From Aquimixticola soesokkakensis (GTDB lineage Bacteria > Pseudomonadota > Alphaproteobacteria > Rhodobacterales > Rhodobacteraceae): a stretch of DNA of 64,000 nt. The stretch is from contig NZ_FWFS01000005.1 of NCBI RefSeq assembly GCF_900172375.1, positions 1 to 64,000 on the forward strand, read 5' to 3'. The notes below the pieces were generated by a model. It worked only from the letters and a program-made list of their open reading frames with translations, searched no databases and was not told the DNA's origin. Both the position numbers and the translations under genes were made by a program. Position 1 is the stretch's first letter, and each line of letters begins with the position of its first letter. This document shows, in pieces, positions 8,771-16,099 of the stretch.

Positions 8771-8823
8771 CAAATTCTTCGCCGAAGAATTTGACAGGGC
8801 CGTTTCTTTTGCAAAGAAACGGC
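8771..8823 (-). promoter_or_regulatory. Two consecutive perfect hairpins upstream of rluE
   Basis: Positions 8771-8793 form a 10-bp stem with a 3-base loop (AAATTCTTC/GAAGAATTT core), and 8799-8823 an 11-bp stem with a 3-base loop (GCCGTTTCTTT/AAAGAAACGGC). They lie between the stop codon of the small gene at 8829 and the start of rluE. Neither has a run of T after it in the minus direction, so they may be RNA processing or attenuation structures instead of a simple terminator. Confidence 0.55.
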
Positions 8824-8828
8824 TACCC

Positions 8829-9065
8829 TCAGCAGATGATTTCAACCGGATCCTGGGTGCAGAAAATAACATATTGTGCGCCGCAGGTGACAAGGTGAAA
8901 GCCCCGTCTGCGACATTCGAGTTCCAGCCTGTCCCGTCCGATTTCACGATCCACATCCCTTTTGGCGCGGCGCACCACGCCGCCGATATGAGCGGCGCGG
9001 GCGTCAAAAATTTGGTCCACCCAAGATTGGACCGGCACGCGGGAGGAAGAAGGCACATATGTCAT
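8829..9065 (-). CDS. Small conserved protein of unknown function
   Basis: The frame encodes 78 residues starting MTYVPSSSRVPVQSWVDQI, with a basic middle (VVRRAKRDVDREIGRDRLEL) and a hydrophobic end GFHLVTCGAQYVIFC. I recall very similar short proteins in Rhodobacteraceae, often labelled 'N-(5-phosphoribosyl)anthranilate isomerase'; nothing here resembles the TrpF barrel and I do not adopt that name. The start at 9065 has AAGG upstream; another ATG at 9083 lies within the hairpin repeat and is less likely. The function is unknown. Confidence 0.6.
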   Translation of the reverse strand: MTYVPSSSRVPVQSWVDQIFDARAAHIGGVVRRAKRDVDREIGRDRLELECRRRGFHLVTCGAQYVIFCTQDPVEIIC

Positions 9066-9076
9066 GCCGTCAGCCT

Positions 9077-9144
9077 TGAGCATTTTTGGTTAAAAATGCG
9101 TTACCGCCTGTGAGCATTTTTAGTTAAAAATGCGTTACCGCCTG
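9077..9144. repeat. Two 34-bp tandem repeats, each containing a hairpin
   Basis: The unit TGAGCATTTTTGGTTAAAAA plus 14 more bases occurs at 9077-9110 and 9111-9144 with one difference (G/A in the loop). Each unit contains the inverted repeat GCATTTTT/AAAAATGC. A third partial echo, GGTTACCGC, follows at about 9187. The block lies between the methyltransferase stop codon and the small gene and could end transcription in both directions. Confidence 0.8.
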
Positions 9145-9194
9145 TGGGTTTTCAGGGGGTTTTTACCCGTTTTATGCGGGGCTTGGTTACCGCT

Positions 9195-10181
9195 TTAGCC
9201 GCGACGCCGCCGCCCGCCGCCCTCGCGCCCGCGGCGTCCCGCCGATGCGGCGGCCTTGGAAGCCTCTGCAAAGCTGGTGCCGTCTTTCATCAGTTCCAGC
9301 ACCCGCGCAAAGCCGATCCAGGCGGTGCCGTTGGGGTCGTGGTTCATCAGCAGGTTGGCGGCGCGGATCGCTTCCATTTCCTGCACACGGATCGGGTTCA
9401 TGATCGCCGATGTCATGCCTGCGGCAATGGCCATGGGCAAAAAGGCCGCGTTGATGCCGTGGCGCTCGGGCAGGCCAAAGGACACGTTGGAGGCGCCGCA
9501 GGTGGTGTTCACGCCCAGCTCGTCGCGCAAGCGGCGCACGAGGGCAAAGACCTGTTGGCCCGCGCTCGCCATGGCCCCGATGGGCATGACCAGCGGGTCC
9601 ACCACGATGTCATGGGCGGGAATGCCGAAGTCGGCGGCGCGCTGGACGATCTTCTTGGCCACTTCAAAGCGCACATCGGGGTCTTCGGAAATGCCCGTGT
9701 CATCGTTGGAAATCGCCACGACGGGCACGTTGTATTTTTTGACCAGCGGCAGCACCAGTTCAAGGCGTTCCTCTTCGCCCGTCACCGAGTTCAAGAGCGG
9801 GCGACCTTGGGCAGCGGCAAGGCCCGCCTCAAGCGCGGCCGGGACCGAGCTGTCGATGCACAGCGGGGTGTCGACCACGGCCTGCACCCGTTTGATCAGT
9901 TCGGGCATGAGCATCGGCTCGACAAAGTTGTTGTCGGCGTAGCGCGGGTCTTGGGCCATTTTGTTGGAAAACACCGCGCCCGAATTGATGTCGAGCACCA
10001 TTGCGCCGCACGCGGCCTGTTCAATCGCATCGCGCTCGACGGTGGAATAGTCGTCAAGTTCCAGTTCGGCGGCCAGTTTCTTGCGTCCCGTGGGGTTGAT
10101 GCGTTCGCCGATGACGCAAAAGGGTTCGTCAAAGCCGATGGTGACGGTCTTGGTTTTGCTCTCGATGACGGTGCGGGTCAT
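9195..10181 (-). CDS. Methyl-tetrahydrofolate-binding corrinoid methyltransferase (pterin-binding family, MetH-split type)
   Basis: This 328-residue protein is a pterin-binding (DHPS-like) barrel: FCVIGERINPTGRKKLA at the N-terminus, QAACGAMVLDINSG, TPLCIDSS, GRPLLNSVTGEEER, VVDPLVMPIGA and the NTTCGASNVSFGLP region. These match methyl-tetrahydrofolate:corrinoid methyltransferases and the folate module of MetH. No corrinoid-binding or homocysteine domain is fused or nearby, so they must be encoded elsewhere. The true start is the ATG at 10181, next to the stop codon of the upstream gene; the longer open frame is an overlap. The last 20 residues are Gly/Arg-rich (GRRGREGGGRRRRG), which is not part of the barrel. 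Confidence 0.85.
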   Translation of the reverse strand: MTRTVIESKTKTVTIGFDEPFCVIGERINPTGRKKLAAELELDDYSTVERDAIEQAACGAMVLDINSGAVFSNKMAQDPRYADNNFVEPMLMPELIKRVQAVVDTPLCIDSSVPAALEAGLAAAQGRPLLNSVTGEEERLELVLPLVKKYNVPVVAISNDDTGISEDPDVRFEVAKKIVQRAADFGIPAHDIVVDPLVMPIGAMASAGQQVFALVRRLRDELGVNTTCGASNVSFGLPERHGINAAFLPMAIAAGMTSAIMNPIRVQEMEAIRAANLLMNHDPNGTAWIGFARVLELMKDGTSFAEASKAAASAGRRGREGGGRRRRG

Positions 10182-10182
10182 G

Positions 10183-10509
10183 TCAGATGTCCTTTGAAAC
10201 GGGGGCAGAGGAGGGCGCTTTGCCCTCGTTGTCGACCAGCGCCTTGAGGCGGGTCGCGTCATATTCTGTGTCGATGCGGGCTGCTTCGCGCGCGGCAATC
10301 TCCTGGGGGGTGCCCTCGGCGACGCGCACGCGGTCCTTGCGCCATTCGGCCATATAGGCGTCGGCATCCTTGGCCCCGATGCGCATGGCGACGCGGTCGA
10401 TGGCTTGTTCGAACCGCTCGGGCAGCGGGGCTTTTGCGCCGGTGCGGCCACGGCCCACGATGACCTGCGCGGGGATGTCGCGCCAGTAGACGATGGTGGC
10501 TTCGCTCAT
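10183..10509 (-). CDS. 'Virulence factor' family protein (PF13769-like)
   Basis: The 108-residue protein starts MSEATIVYWRDIPAQVIVGR, with AGGA before the ATG, and continues as an acidic/basic alpha-beta protein with RFEQAIDRVAMRIGAKDADAY. I recall this family as being annotated 'virulence factor' on weak grounds and commonly lying beside methyl-tetrahydrofolate methyltransferases in Rhodobacteraceae. Here it is the first gene of the pair with the 9195 gene, nearly touching it, so a role in the corrinoid methyl-transfer system is the best inference. No enzyme motif is visible. Confidence 0.7.
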   Translation of the reverse strand: MSEATIVYWRDIPAQVIVGRGRTGAKAPLPERFEQAIDRVAMRIGAKDADAYMAEWRKDRVRVAEGTPQEIAAREAARIDTEYDATRLKALVDNEGKAPSSAPVSKDI

Positions 10510-10721
10510 AACAGGTCCTTTCGGGTGGCTGTGGACCGCTCCGGCCCGTTGGGGCAATGGCTATGCGATGGGATCGGGCAAGGAAAGGGTAGGAATTGGG
10601 AAAAATATTCAATACGTTTATGAGATCGAATGTTTTTCAGGATCGGATGTGTCAGGCGTTCTTGCGTTTGCTGCGATCAGGTGCCGCCGGTGGCGGCGCC
10701 GTTAGTCGAAGGGAAGTTTGC

Positions 10722-11447
10722 ATGGGCGTGTATTTACCGGACCATCATATTCACTACATGGCGACGCCGAAAGTGGCCTGCACCTCCGTTAAGGCGGCGC
10801 TTGCGCAGATTGCGGGCAAGCTGAGCGCAACGGAGGCCGCAAAGGTGGATAACCTGTGGCTGCATAAAACCTATCCCACGCGGCGGTTCTGGGAAAACCG
10901 CGACCGCAAGCGTCAGCCCGACGAGTGGCGCTTTTGCGTGGTGCGCGATCCGGTGGCGCGGCTGTTGTCGCTCTGGCTCGACAAGGTCGCCGGTGCCAAG
11001 GACATGGCCAATTCGCGCAAACTCAATGCGCAAAGCGAACTGCCCCTCACGCCCGATCCCGATTTCTTTTTCGAAAACCTGCGCCGCTACATGGATCTGT
11101 CCTCGGTGATCAAAAGCCATGCCTTGCCCCAGAAAGTGTTCATCGGCCTCGATCTGAGCGATTACGACGCCCTCTATCGCACCAGTGCTTTGGGGGAACT
11201 GGCGCAGGACCTGAGCGAGAGAGCGGGCAAGCAGATCGTTTTGCCGCGCCTCAATTCCACCAGCGCGCGGCTGGAGTTCCAGGATCTCGGCCTGCCCGCA
11301 CGGCGCGCGGTTCTGGCGCATCTGGAAGCGGATTATGCCCTGCTTAAGGATCATTACACCGCGCCAGCGCTGGTCAGCGCCAAGCGTATGGGGCTTGTAA
11401 AACCGACAAAAGCATCCCCGGGCGCTACGGACAGGCTTGCGGGTTAG
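10722..11447 (+). CDS. Sulfotransferase family protein
   Basis: The protein (241 residues) has the two PAPS-binding signatures of the sulfotransferase-2 type family: the 5'-phosphosulfate loop ATPKVACTSVK (residues 14-24) and the 3'-phosphate motif FCVVRDPVARLLSLW (71-85). The open frame extends upstream, but the ATG at 10722 has AGGGAAG at good spacing. There is no signal peptide. The acceptor is unknown, perhaps a surface polysaccharide. It is divergent from the corrinoid pair, with a shared spacer of about 210 bases, and is followed by an unrelated phosphatase. Confidence 0.8.
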   Translation: MGVYLPDHHIHYMATPKVACTSVKAALAQIAGKLSATEAAKVDNLWLHKTYPTRRFWENRDRKRQPDEWRFCVVRDPVARLLSLWLDKVAGAKDMANSRKLNAQSELPLTPDPDFFFENLRRYMDLSSVIKSHALPQKVFIGLDLSDYDALYRTSALGELAQDLSERAGKQIVLPRLNSTSARLEFQDLGLPARRAVLAHLEADYALLKDHYTAPALVSAKRMGLVKPTKASPGATDRLAG

Positions 11448-11495
11448 GGTCTTGGGGCGTAGGCTGTAGGCAACTTGAAATGGAGGGCGTGTCCA

Positions 11496-12608
11496 ATGGC
11501 GCCCAAGCGTCCCGCGGGTGCGGGCGCGTTCCCGATTGCGGTCGAGCCGCCAGCGCCCGAACCCCGTGATCCGACGCAGCTTTATGCAGCGCTGGACCTC
11601 GGAACCAATAGCTGTCGCATGTTGATTGCCCAACCCAAGGGCAGCCAGTTCCATGTGATCGATAGTTTCTCCAAATCCGTGCAACTGGGCGCGGGGCTGG
11701 AAGCCTCGGGGCGTTTGTCCCGCGGGTCGATGGCGCGCACCGTGCAGGCCCTGAAGGTCTGTCGCAAGAAGCTCGAGAAACACAACGTCAAGAACATGCG
11801 GCTGGTCGCGACCGAAGCCTGTCGGCGGGCGCGCAATTCGCGGGACTTTCTGCGGATGGTCAAACGCGAGGCGGGCATCTCGCTGGAGATTATCGAACCC
11901 GAGGAAGAAGCGCGTCTGGCGGTGATTTCCTGCGCTCCGCTCGTTTCGACCAAGACCGAGCAGCTTTTGGTGGTCGATATCGGTGGCGGCTCGACCGAAC
12001 TTGTGTGGATCGACCTTACCAATGTGCCCGCGCGCGAACGCCCGCGCGCCATCATGCGGCTGCATGCGGGATTTACCTCCGAGGACACGTTGTTTCCCCA
12101 TGCCAAAGTGGTGGACTGGATTTCCGTGCCGCTTGGCGTGGCGACGCTGAAGGACCAGTTCGAGGATGTCGATGACGATGCGGCGCGCTTTGCGCTGATG
12201 TCGTGGTTCTTTGAGGAAAACCTTGCGTCCTTTGCGCCCTACGGCAAAATTCAGGACCGCGAGGGGTTCCAGATCATCGGCACCTCGGGCACGGTGACCA
12301 CGGTTGCCGCCAGCCATCTGGGATTGCGCCGTTATGACCGCAACAAGGTTGACGGGCTGCGCATGTCGTCCGATCAGATCGACAAGGTCATTCAGGGCTA
12401 CCTGCACCTCGGTCCCGAAGGGCGGCGCAACGATCCGCGCATCGGGCGCGACCGCCAGACGCTGATCATGTCGGGATCTGCGATCTTGCAGGCCTTGTTG
12501 CGGATCTGGCCGACCGACCGTCTGTCGGTCGCGGATCGGGGCCTGCGCGAGGGGCTGCTGTATGCGCAGATGTCGGCGCATGGCGTCCTGGAAGATGCGC
12601 CCTATTAA
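11496..12608 (+). CDS. Ppx/GppA family exopolyphosphatase/guanosine pentaphosphatase
   Basis: The 370-residue protein shows the ASKHA-type phosphate loop ALDLGTNSCRMLIA, the ATEACRRARN region, VVDIGGGSTELVW and GTSGTVTTVAA. These identify the Ppx/GppA family, which cleaves polyphosphate or pppGpp. It lacks the C-terminal HD-type half of E. coli Ppx, as is usual for this short form. The TTG at 11475 is in frame, but the ATG at 11496 has GGAGG at proper spacing and is the better start. The N-terminal 30 residues are proline/alanine-rich. Confidence 0.88.
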   Translation: MAPKRPAGAGAFPIAVEPPAPEPRDPTQLYAALDLGTNSCRMLIAQPKGSQFHVIDSFSKSVQLGAGLEASGRLSRGSMARTVQALKVCRKKLEKHNVKNMRLVATEACRRARNSRDFLRMVKREAGISLEIIEPEEEARLAVISCAPLVSTKTEQLLVVDIGGGSTELVWIDLTNVPARERPRAIMRLHAGFTSEDTLFPHAKVVDWISVPLGVATLKDQFEDVDDDAARFALMSWFFEENLASFAPYGKIQDREGFQIIGTSGTVTTVAASHLGLRRYDRNKVDGLRMSSDQIDKVIQGYLHLGPEGRRNDPRIGRDRQTLIMSGSAILQALLRIWPTDRLSVADRGLREGLLYAQMSAHGVLEDAPY

Positions 12609-12668
12609 TTTGAATTCTCCCGCGTCTTGCTCGAGCTTGCGGCGCGGCGTGACAAGAACGGAGACACC

Positions 12669-13778
12669 ATGAGCGCGATCACGATGGCAGAGCTTGCAAC
12701 CCGCATCGGGGGGCAGCTTGTGGGCGATGGCACGGTCGTTGTGACCAGCGCCGCCGAGCCCAAAGACGCCGGCGCGCAGGATGTGGCGCTGGCGATGGAC
12801 CCGCGGTTTGCGCAAGGGTTGGCGGGCAGCGGCGCTGTTGCGGCTGTCCTCTGGGCGGAGGCGGATTTTGCCACGCTTCAGCAGCAGAGCAATCTGAAAG
12901 CCGCCATTCTGGTGGGGCGCGCGCGGCTGGCCATGGCGGGGATTACCGCCAGTTTCGACCGCTCGATGCAGGTCGAGGCGGGGATTCATCCGATGGCCTA
13001 CGTTGATCCCACTGCTGAACTCGGCGCGGATGTCGCGCTTGGGCCTTTCGTCTGCGTCGGCGCGGGGGCGAAAATCGGCGCGCGCAGCAGGATTGGCGCG
13101 AATGTGTCGATTGGCGCGGGTGTGGTGATCGGTGAGGGCGCCGTTATTCACGCCGGCGTGGTGCTCAACGCCCATGTCACCATCGGGGCGCGGTTCATCG
13201 CCCAGCCCAATGCGGTCGTCGGGGGAGACGGGTTTTCCTTTGTCACTGCCGAGAAATCCAACATGGAAGAGGCGCGCGAAACCCTGGGCACCGCCTCGGT
13301 GGATCACGGCGCCCAGGACTGGCTGCGCATTGCCTCCATCGGCGGCGTAGTGATTGGCGACGACGTTGAAATCGGGTCGAATGCCTGCGTCGATCAGGGC
13401 ACAATCCGCGCGACCCGCATCGGCTCGGGCACGAAAATCGACAATCAGGTGCAGGTCGGCCACAACGTGGTGATCGGGCGCAATTGCCTGCTGTGTGGGC
13501 AATCGGGGGTCGCCGGATCGGCGGTGATCGGTGACAATGTGGTGATCGGCGGGCGGGCGGCGATTGCCGACAACCTCAAGATCGGCGATGGCGCGATCAT
13601 CGGCGGGGGCGCGGGAGTGTTGTCCAATGTGCCTGCCGGTCGCGCGATGATGGGCACCCCTGCAGTGCAGATGAAAACCCATGTCGAAATGTATAAGGCG
13701 CTGCGCCGCTTGCCACGGGTGTTGCGCGACATGACGGCGTCACAAAAACCTGTTTCAACCACAGAAAATTCGGACTAA
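12669..13778 (+). CDS. lpxD: UDP-3-O-(3-hydroxyacyl)glucosamine N-acyltransferase
   Basis: LpxD adds the second 3-hydroxyacyl chain in lipid A synthesis. The 369-residue sequence has the N-terminal uridine-binding domain (SAITMAELATRIGG, then ADFATLQQ), the start of the left-handed helix GIHPMAYVDPTAELGADV, many hexapeptide turns, and the catalytic-site region VDHGAQDWLRIASIGGVVIG. The start has GGAG upstream. Unlike in most proteobacteria it is not between ompH and fabZ (see 38427-39667) but forms a set with an acyl carrier protein and a ketosynthase. Confidence 0.95.
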   Translation: MSAITMAELATRIGGQLVGDGTVVVTSAAEPKDAGAQDVALAMDPRFAQGLAGSGAVAAVLWAEADFATLQQQSNLKAAILVGRARLAMAGITASFDRSMQVEAGIHPMAYVDPTAELGADVALGPFVCVGAGAKIGARSRIGANVSIGAGVVIGEGAVIHAGVVLNAHVTIGARFIAQPNAVVGGDGFSFVTAEKSNMEEARETLGTASVDHGAQDWLRIASIGGVVIGDDVEIGSNACVDQGTIRATRIGSGTKIDNQVQVGHNVVIGRNCLLCGQSGVAGSAVIGDNVVIGGRAAIADNLKIGDGAIIGGGAGVLSNVPAGRAMMGTPAVQMKTHVEMYKALRRLPRVLRDMTASQKPVSTTENSD

Positions 13779-13822
13779 AAATCCGCCCAAGATCAGACAG
13801 ACAGAAAGCGGGAGGCAAGAGC

Positions 13823-14089
13823 ATGGCCGAGAACGTGAAAGACAAAGTCATCGCGATCATCGCGGAACAGGCAGTTCTCGACGAAAGCGATGTGTCCATG
13901 GACCAATCGCTCGAGGCGCTCGGGATCGACAGCCTTGGCCTTGTCGAAAGCATCTTTGCGATCGAGGAAGCCTTTGACATCACCGTGCCCTTCAACGCCA
14001 ACGAACCCGAACAGTCGGAGTTCGACATCTCGTCGGTGGCCTCGATTGTGGCGGCGGTGGAAAAACTTGTCGCTGAACAAACCGCATGA
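13823..14089 (+). CDS. Acyl carrier protein (dedicated, not the fatty-acid-synthesis AcpP)
   Basis: This 88-residue acidic helical protein has the phosphopantetheine site EALGIDSLGLVES with Ser37. It lacks the AcpP consensus (LGADSLDTVEL) and does not lie between fabG and fabF, so it is a specialised carrier. The start codon overlap (ATGA) couples it to the downstream ketosynthase, and lpxD is 44 bases upstream. It is reasonable to infer that it carries an acyl chain for lipid A or a related lipid, comparable to AcpXL in rhizobia although its sequence is different. Confidence 0.85.
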   Translation: MAENVKDKVIAIIAEQAVLDESDVSMDQSLEALGIDSLGLVESIFAIEEAFDITVPFNANEPEQSEFDISSVASIVAAVEKLVAEQTA

Positions 14090-15297
14090 AACGGGTCGTC
14101 ATCACCGGCGCGGGCACGGTCAACGCGCTTGGTTTGAGCGTTCCGGCCACGATGGAGGCCATGCGCGAAGGGCGTTGCGGCATTTCCGAGCTGAACTTTC
14201 GTGACGTGGATCGACTTGCGATCAAGATCGGCGGGCAGGTCCATAACTGGGATGCCGAGAACCGGTTCAACCGCCAGCAAATCGCGCTCTATGACCGCTT
14301 TACCCAATTCACCCTGCATGCCGCCAAAGAGGCCATTGGCCAATCCGGCCTGACCTTTATCGGGGAACTGGCTGCCACATCCGGTGTCATTCTGGGCACC
14401 TCGGGGGGCGGGCTGACCACGCAGGACGAAAACTACCGTGTGGTCTATGAAGAGGGCAAGAACCGCGTTCATCCCTTTGTCGTGCCCAAGCTGATGAACA
14501 ATGCCGCCTGTAGCCATGTGTCGATGGAATATAACCTCAAGGGGCCGTCCTTTACGGTGGCCACGGCCTGTGCGTCGTCCAACCACGCCATGGGGCAGGC
14601 GTTCAACATGATCCGCTGTGGCATGGCAACCGCGATGGTCACGGGCGGGTCGGAATCCATGCTGTGCTTTGGCGGGGTGAAGGCGTGGGAGGGGCTGCGC
14701 GTCATGTCCAAGGATGCCTGCCGCCCGTTTTCCCTGAACCGCAACGGCATGGTACAGGGCGAGGGCGCGACGGTGTTCGTGTTCGAGGATTATGACTATG
14801 CCAAAGCCCGCGGCGCGGATATTCTGGCCGAGGTGATCGGTTTCGCCATGACCTCGGATGCGTCCGATATCGTGATGCCCTCCAAACAGGGGGCGGCGCG
14901 TGCAATTTCGGGCGCGATGAAAGACGCCAAAATCAACGCCGAGGATATCGGCTACATCAACGCGCATGGCACGGGCACCGCTGCCAATGACAAAACCGAA
15001 TGCGCGGCGGTGGCCGACGCCTTGGGGCACCATGCCGACAAGGTGATGATGTCCTCGACCAAATCCATGCACGGGCATTTGATCGGTGGCACGGGGGCGG
15101 TCGAATTGCTGGCCTGTATCATGGCGCTGCGCGACGGGGTGATTGCGCCCACGATCAATTACGAAGAACCCGACCCCGAATGCGCGCTGGACGTGGTACC
15201 CAACGAAGCGCGCGATGTGCCGGTGGATGTGGTGTTGTCGAACGCTTTTGCCTTTGGCGGGTTGAATGCGGTTCTGGCCCTGCGCAAAGCCGCCTGA
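14086..15297 (+). CDS. Beta-ketoacyl-ACP synthase (KAS II-like)
   Basis: The 403-residue thiolase-fold protein has the catalytic triad Cys162 (TACASSNHAMG), His294 (INAHGTGTAANDK) and His331 (KSMHGHLIGGTGA), so it is a condensing enzyme with decarboxylation activity. It overlaps the ACP gene by four bases. The pairing with a private ACP and lpxD suggests elongation of an acyl chain for lipid A or another envelope lipid; the main fabF of this organism is presumably elsewhere. A bidirectional terminator follows. Confidence 0.9.
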   Translation: MKRVVITGAGTVNALGLSVPATMEAMREGRCGISELNFRDVDRLAIKIGGQVHNWDAENRFNRQQIALYDRFTQFTLHAAKEAIGQSGLTFIGELAATSGVILGTSGGGLTTQDENYRVVYEEGKNRVHPFVVPKLMNNAACSHVSMEYNLKGPSFTVATACASSNHAMGQAFNMIRCGMATAMVTGGSESMLCFGGVKAWEGLRVMSKDACRPFSLNRNGMVQGEGATVFVFEDYDYAKARGADILAEVIGFAMTSDASDIVMPSKQGAARAISGAMKDAKINAEDIGYINAHGTGTAANDKTECAAVADALGHHADKVMMSSTKSMHGHLIGGTGAVELLACIMALRDGVIAPTINYEEPDPECALDVVPNEARDVPVDVVLSNAFAFGGLNAVLALRKAA

Positions 15298-15317
15298 GGC
15301 CTACGACCTCAGGACAT

Positions 15318-15350
15318 GAAAAAGGCGCGGAGTGACCCGCGCCTTTTTTG
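15318..15350. terminator. Bidirectional terminator
   Basis: An 11-bp stem AAAAGGCGCGG/CCGCGCCTTTT with a short loop and runs of A and T on each side separates the convergent KAS and ialB genes. Confidence 0.9.
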
Positions 15351-15367
15351 TCGTCTTTGCCGCCAGC

Positions 15368-16099
15368 TTACTGTGCGTTGGCGTCGGCCAGCGGCTTGTT
15401 GGCCTCAATCGATGCCGCATAGGCGGCGGTAAAGCCCGAGAGCGACAGGTTCAGCGCCACGGGCTGATCGGCGGCAGCCACGGGCACCACGGTGATCGTG
15501 GCCTGCTTGCCTGCTTTGAAACCGGCAATTTCTTCCGGGGTCAGGCCGATGCGGGAAAAACAGCCCATTTCGGTGCAAAAGGCGTAAGGGTAGCGCATGG
15601 CCTCGCCGTTATCGACGGCCAGTGTCAGCGGCACGGTCAGCAGGGTGCCCAGCGGCGCAATCACGGTCGCACCGGCTTCGGCACCGCCTTCAGAGGAGGG
15701 CAGTTGGAAGAGGGTGATTTCAGCGACATTGTTGCCTTTGTCGTCTTGCAGCAACTGGTAGATGTTGCAGCTATCCAGCCCGCTATCGACTTCGCGGCAG
15801 CGCAATTGCCAATCCCCGTGAGTCGACACAAGGCGGCTGCCATCGGGCATCACGTTGCTGTCGCTCGAATCGCTGGTTTGGGCGGTTGCCGCGTCTGATG
15901 CGGTCTCTGCGGGCGCCGGTGTGCTTTCTTGGGGCGCGCTCTCTTGGGTGGCGTCCGCTTGGGGGGCAGTGTCCTGTGCGGCAGCGTCCTGTGCGGCGGT
16001 GTCTTGGGCAAAGGCAAGGGGTGCAAAGCCCAGCCCGAGGACGGTTGCCAAAGCAAGCGATGCGGTGCGACCGGAAAGGCGGCCTGTGATTTGTGTCAT
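15368..16099 (-). CDS. IalB (invasion-associated locus B) family exported protein
   Basis: The 243-residue protein has a signal peptide (residues 1-31, ending LAFA before QDT), then about 50 residues of Ala/Gln/Asp/Pro/Thr-rich repetitive linker (AAQDAAAQDTAPQ), then the IalB domain with HGDWQLRCR and two cysteine pairs (CREVDSGLDSC and FCTEMGC), probably disulfides. IalB proteins are periplasmic or outer-membrane associated in alphaproteobacteria; the name comes from Bartonella and does not imply virulence here. The linker length is probably variable because the DNA under it is repetitive. Confidence 0.88.
   Translation of the reverse strand: MTQITGRLSGRTASLALATVLGLGFAPLAFAQDTAAQDAAAQDTAPQADATQESAPQESTPAPAETASDAATAQTSDSSDSNVMPDGSRLVSTHGDWQLRCREVDSGLDSCNIYQLLQDDKGNNVAEITLFQLPSSEGGAEAGATVIAPLGTLLTVPLTLAVDNGEAMRYPYAFCTEMGCFSRIGLTPEEIAGFKAGKQATITVVPVAAADQPVALNLSLSGFTAAYAASIEANKPLADANAQ

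Noticed and set aside
8829-9083. Naming the small gene trpF
   Set aside because: Seventy-eight residues cannot form the TrpF barrel and no TrpF motif is present.
10734-13682. 982-residue open frame on the minus strand
   Set aside because: It is the antisense shadow of the sulfotransferase, Ppx/GppA and lpxD genes; the translation is rich in His, Arg and Gln with no domain.
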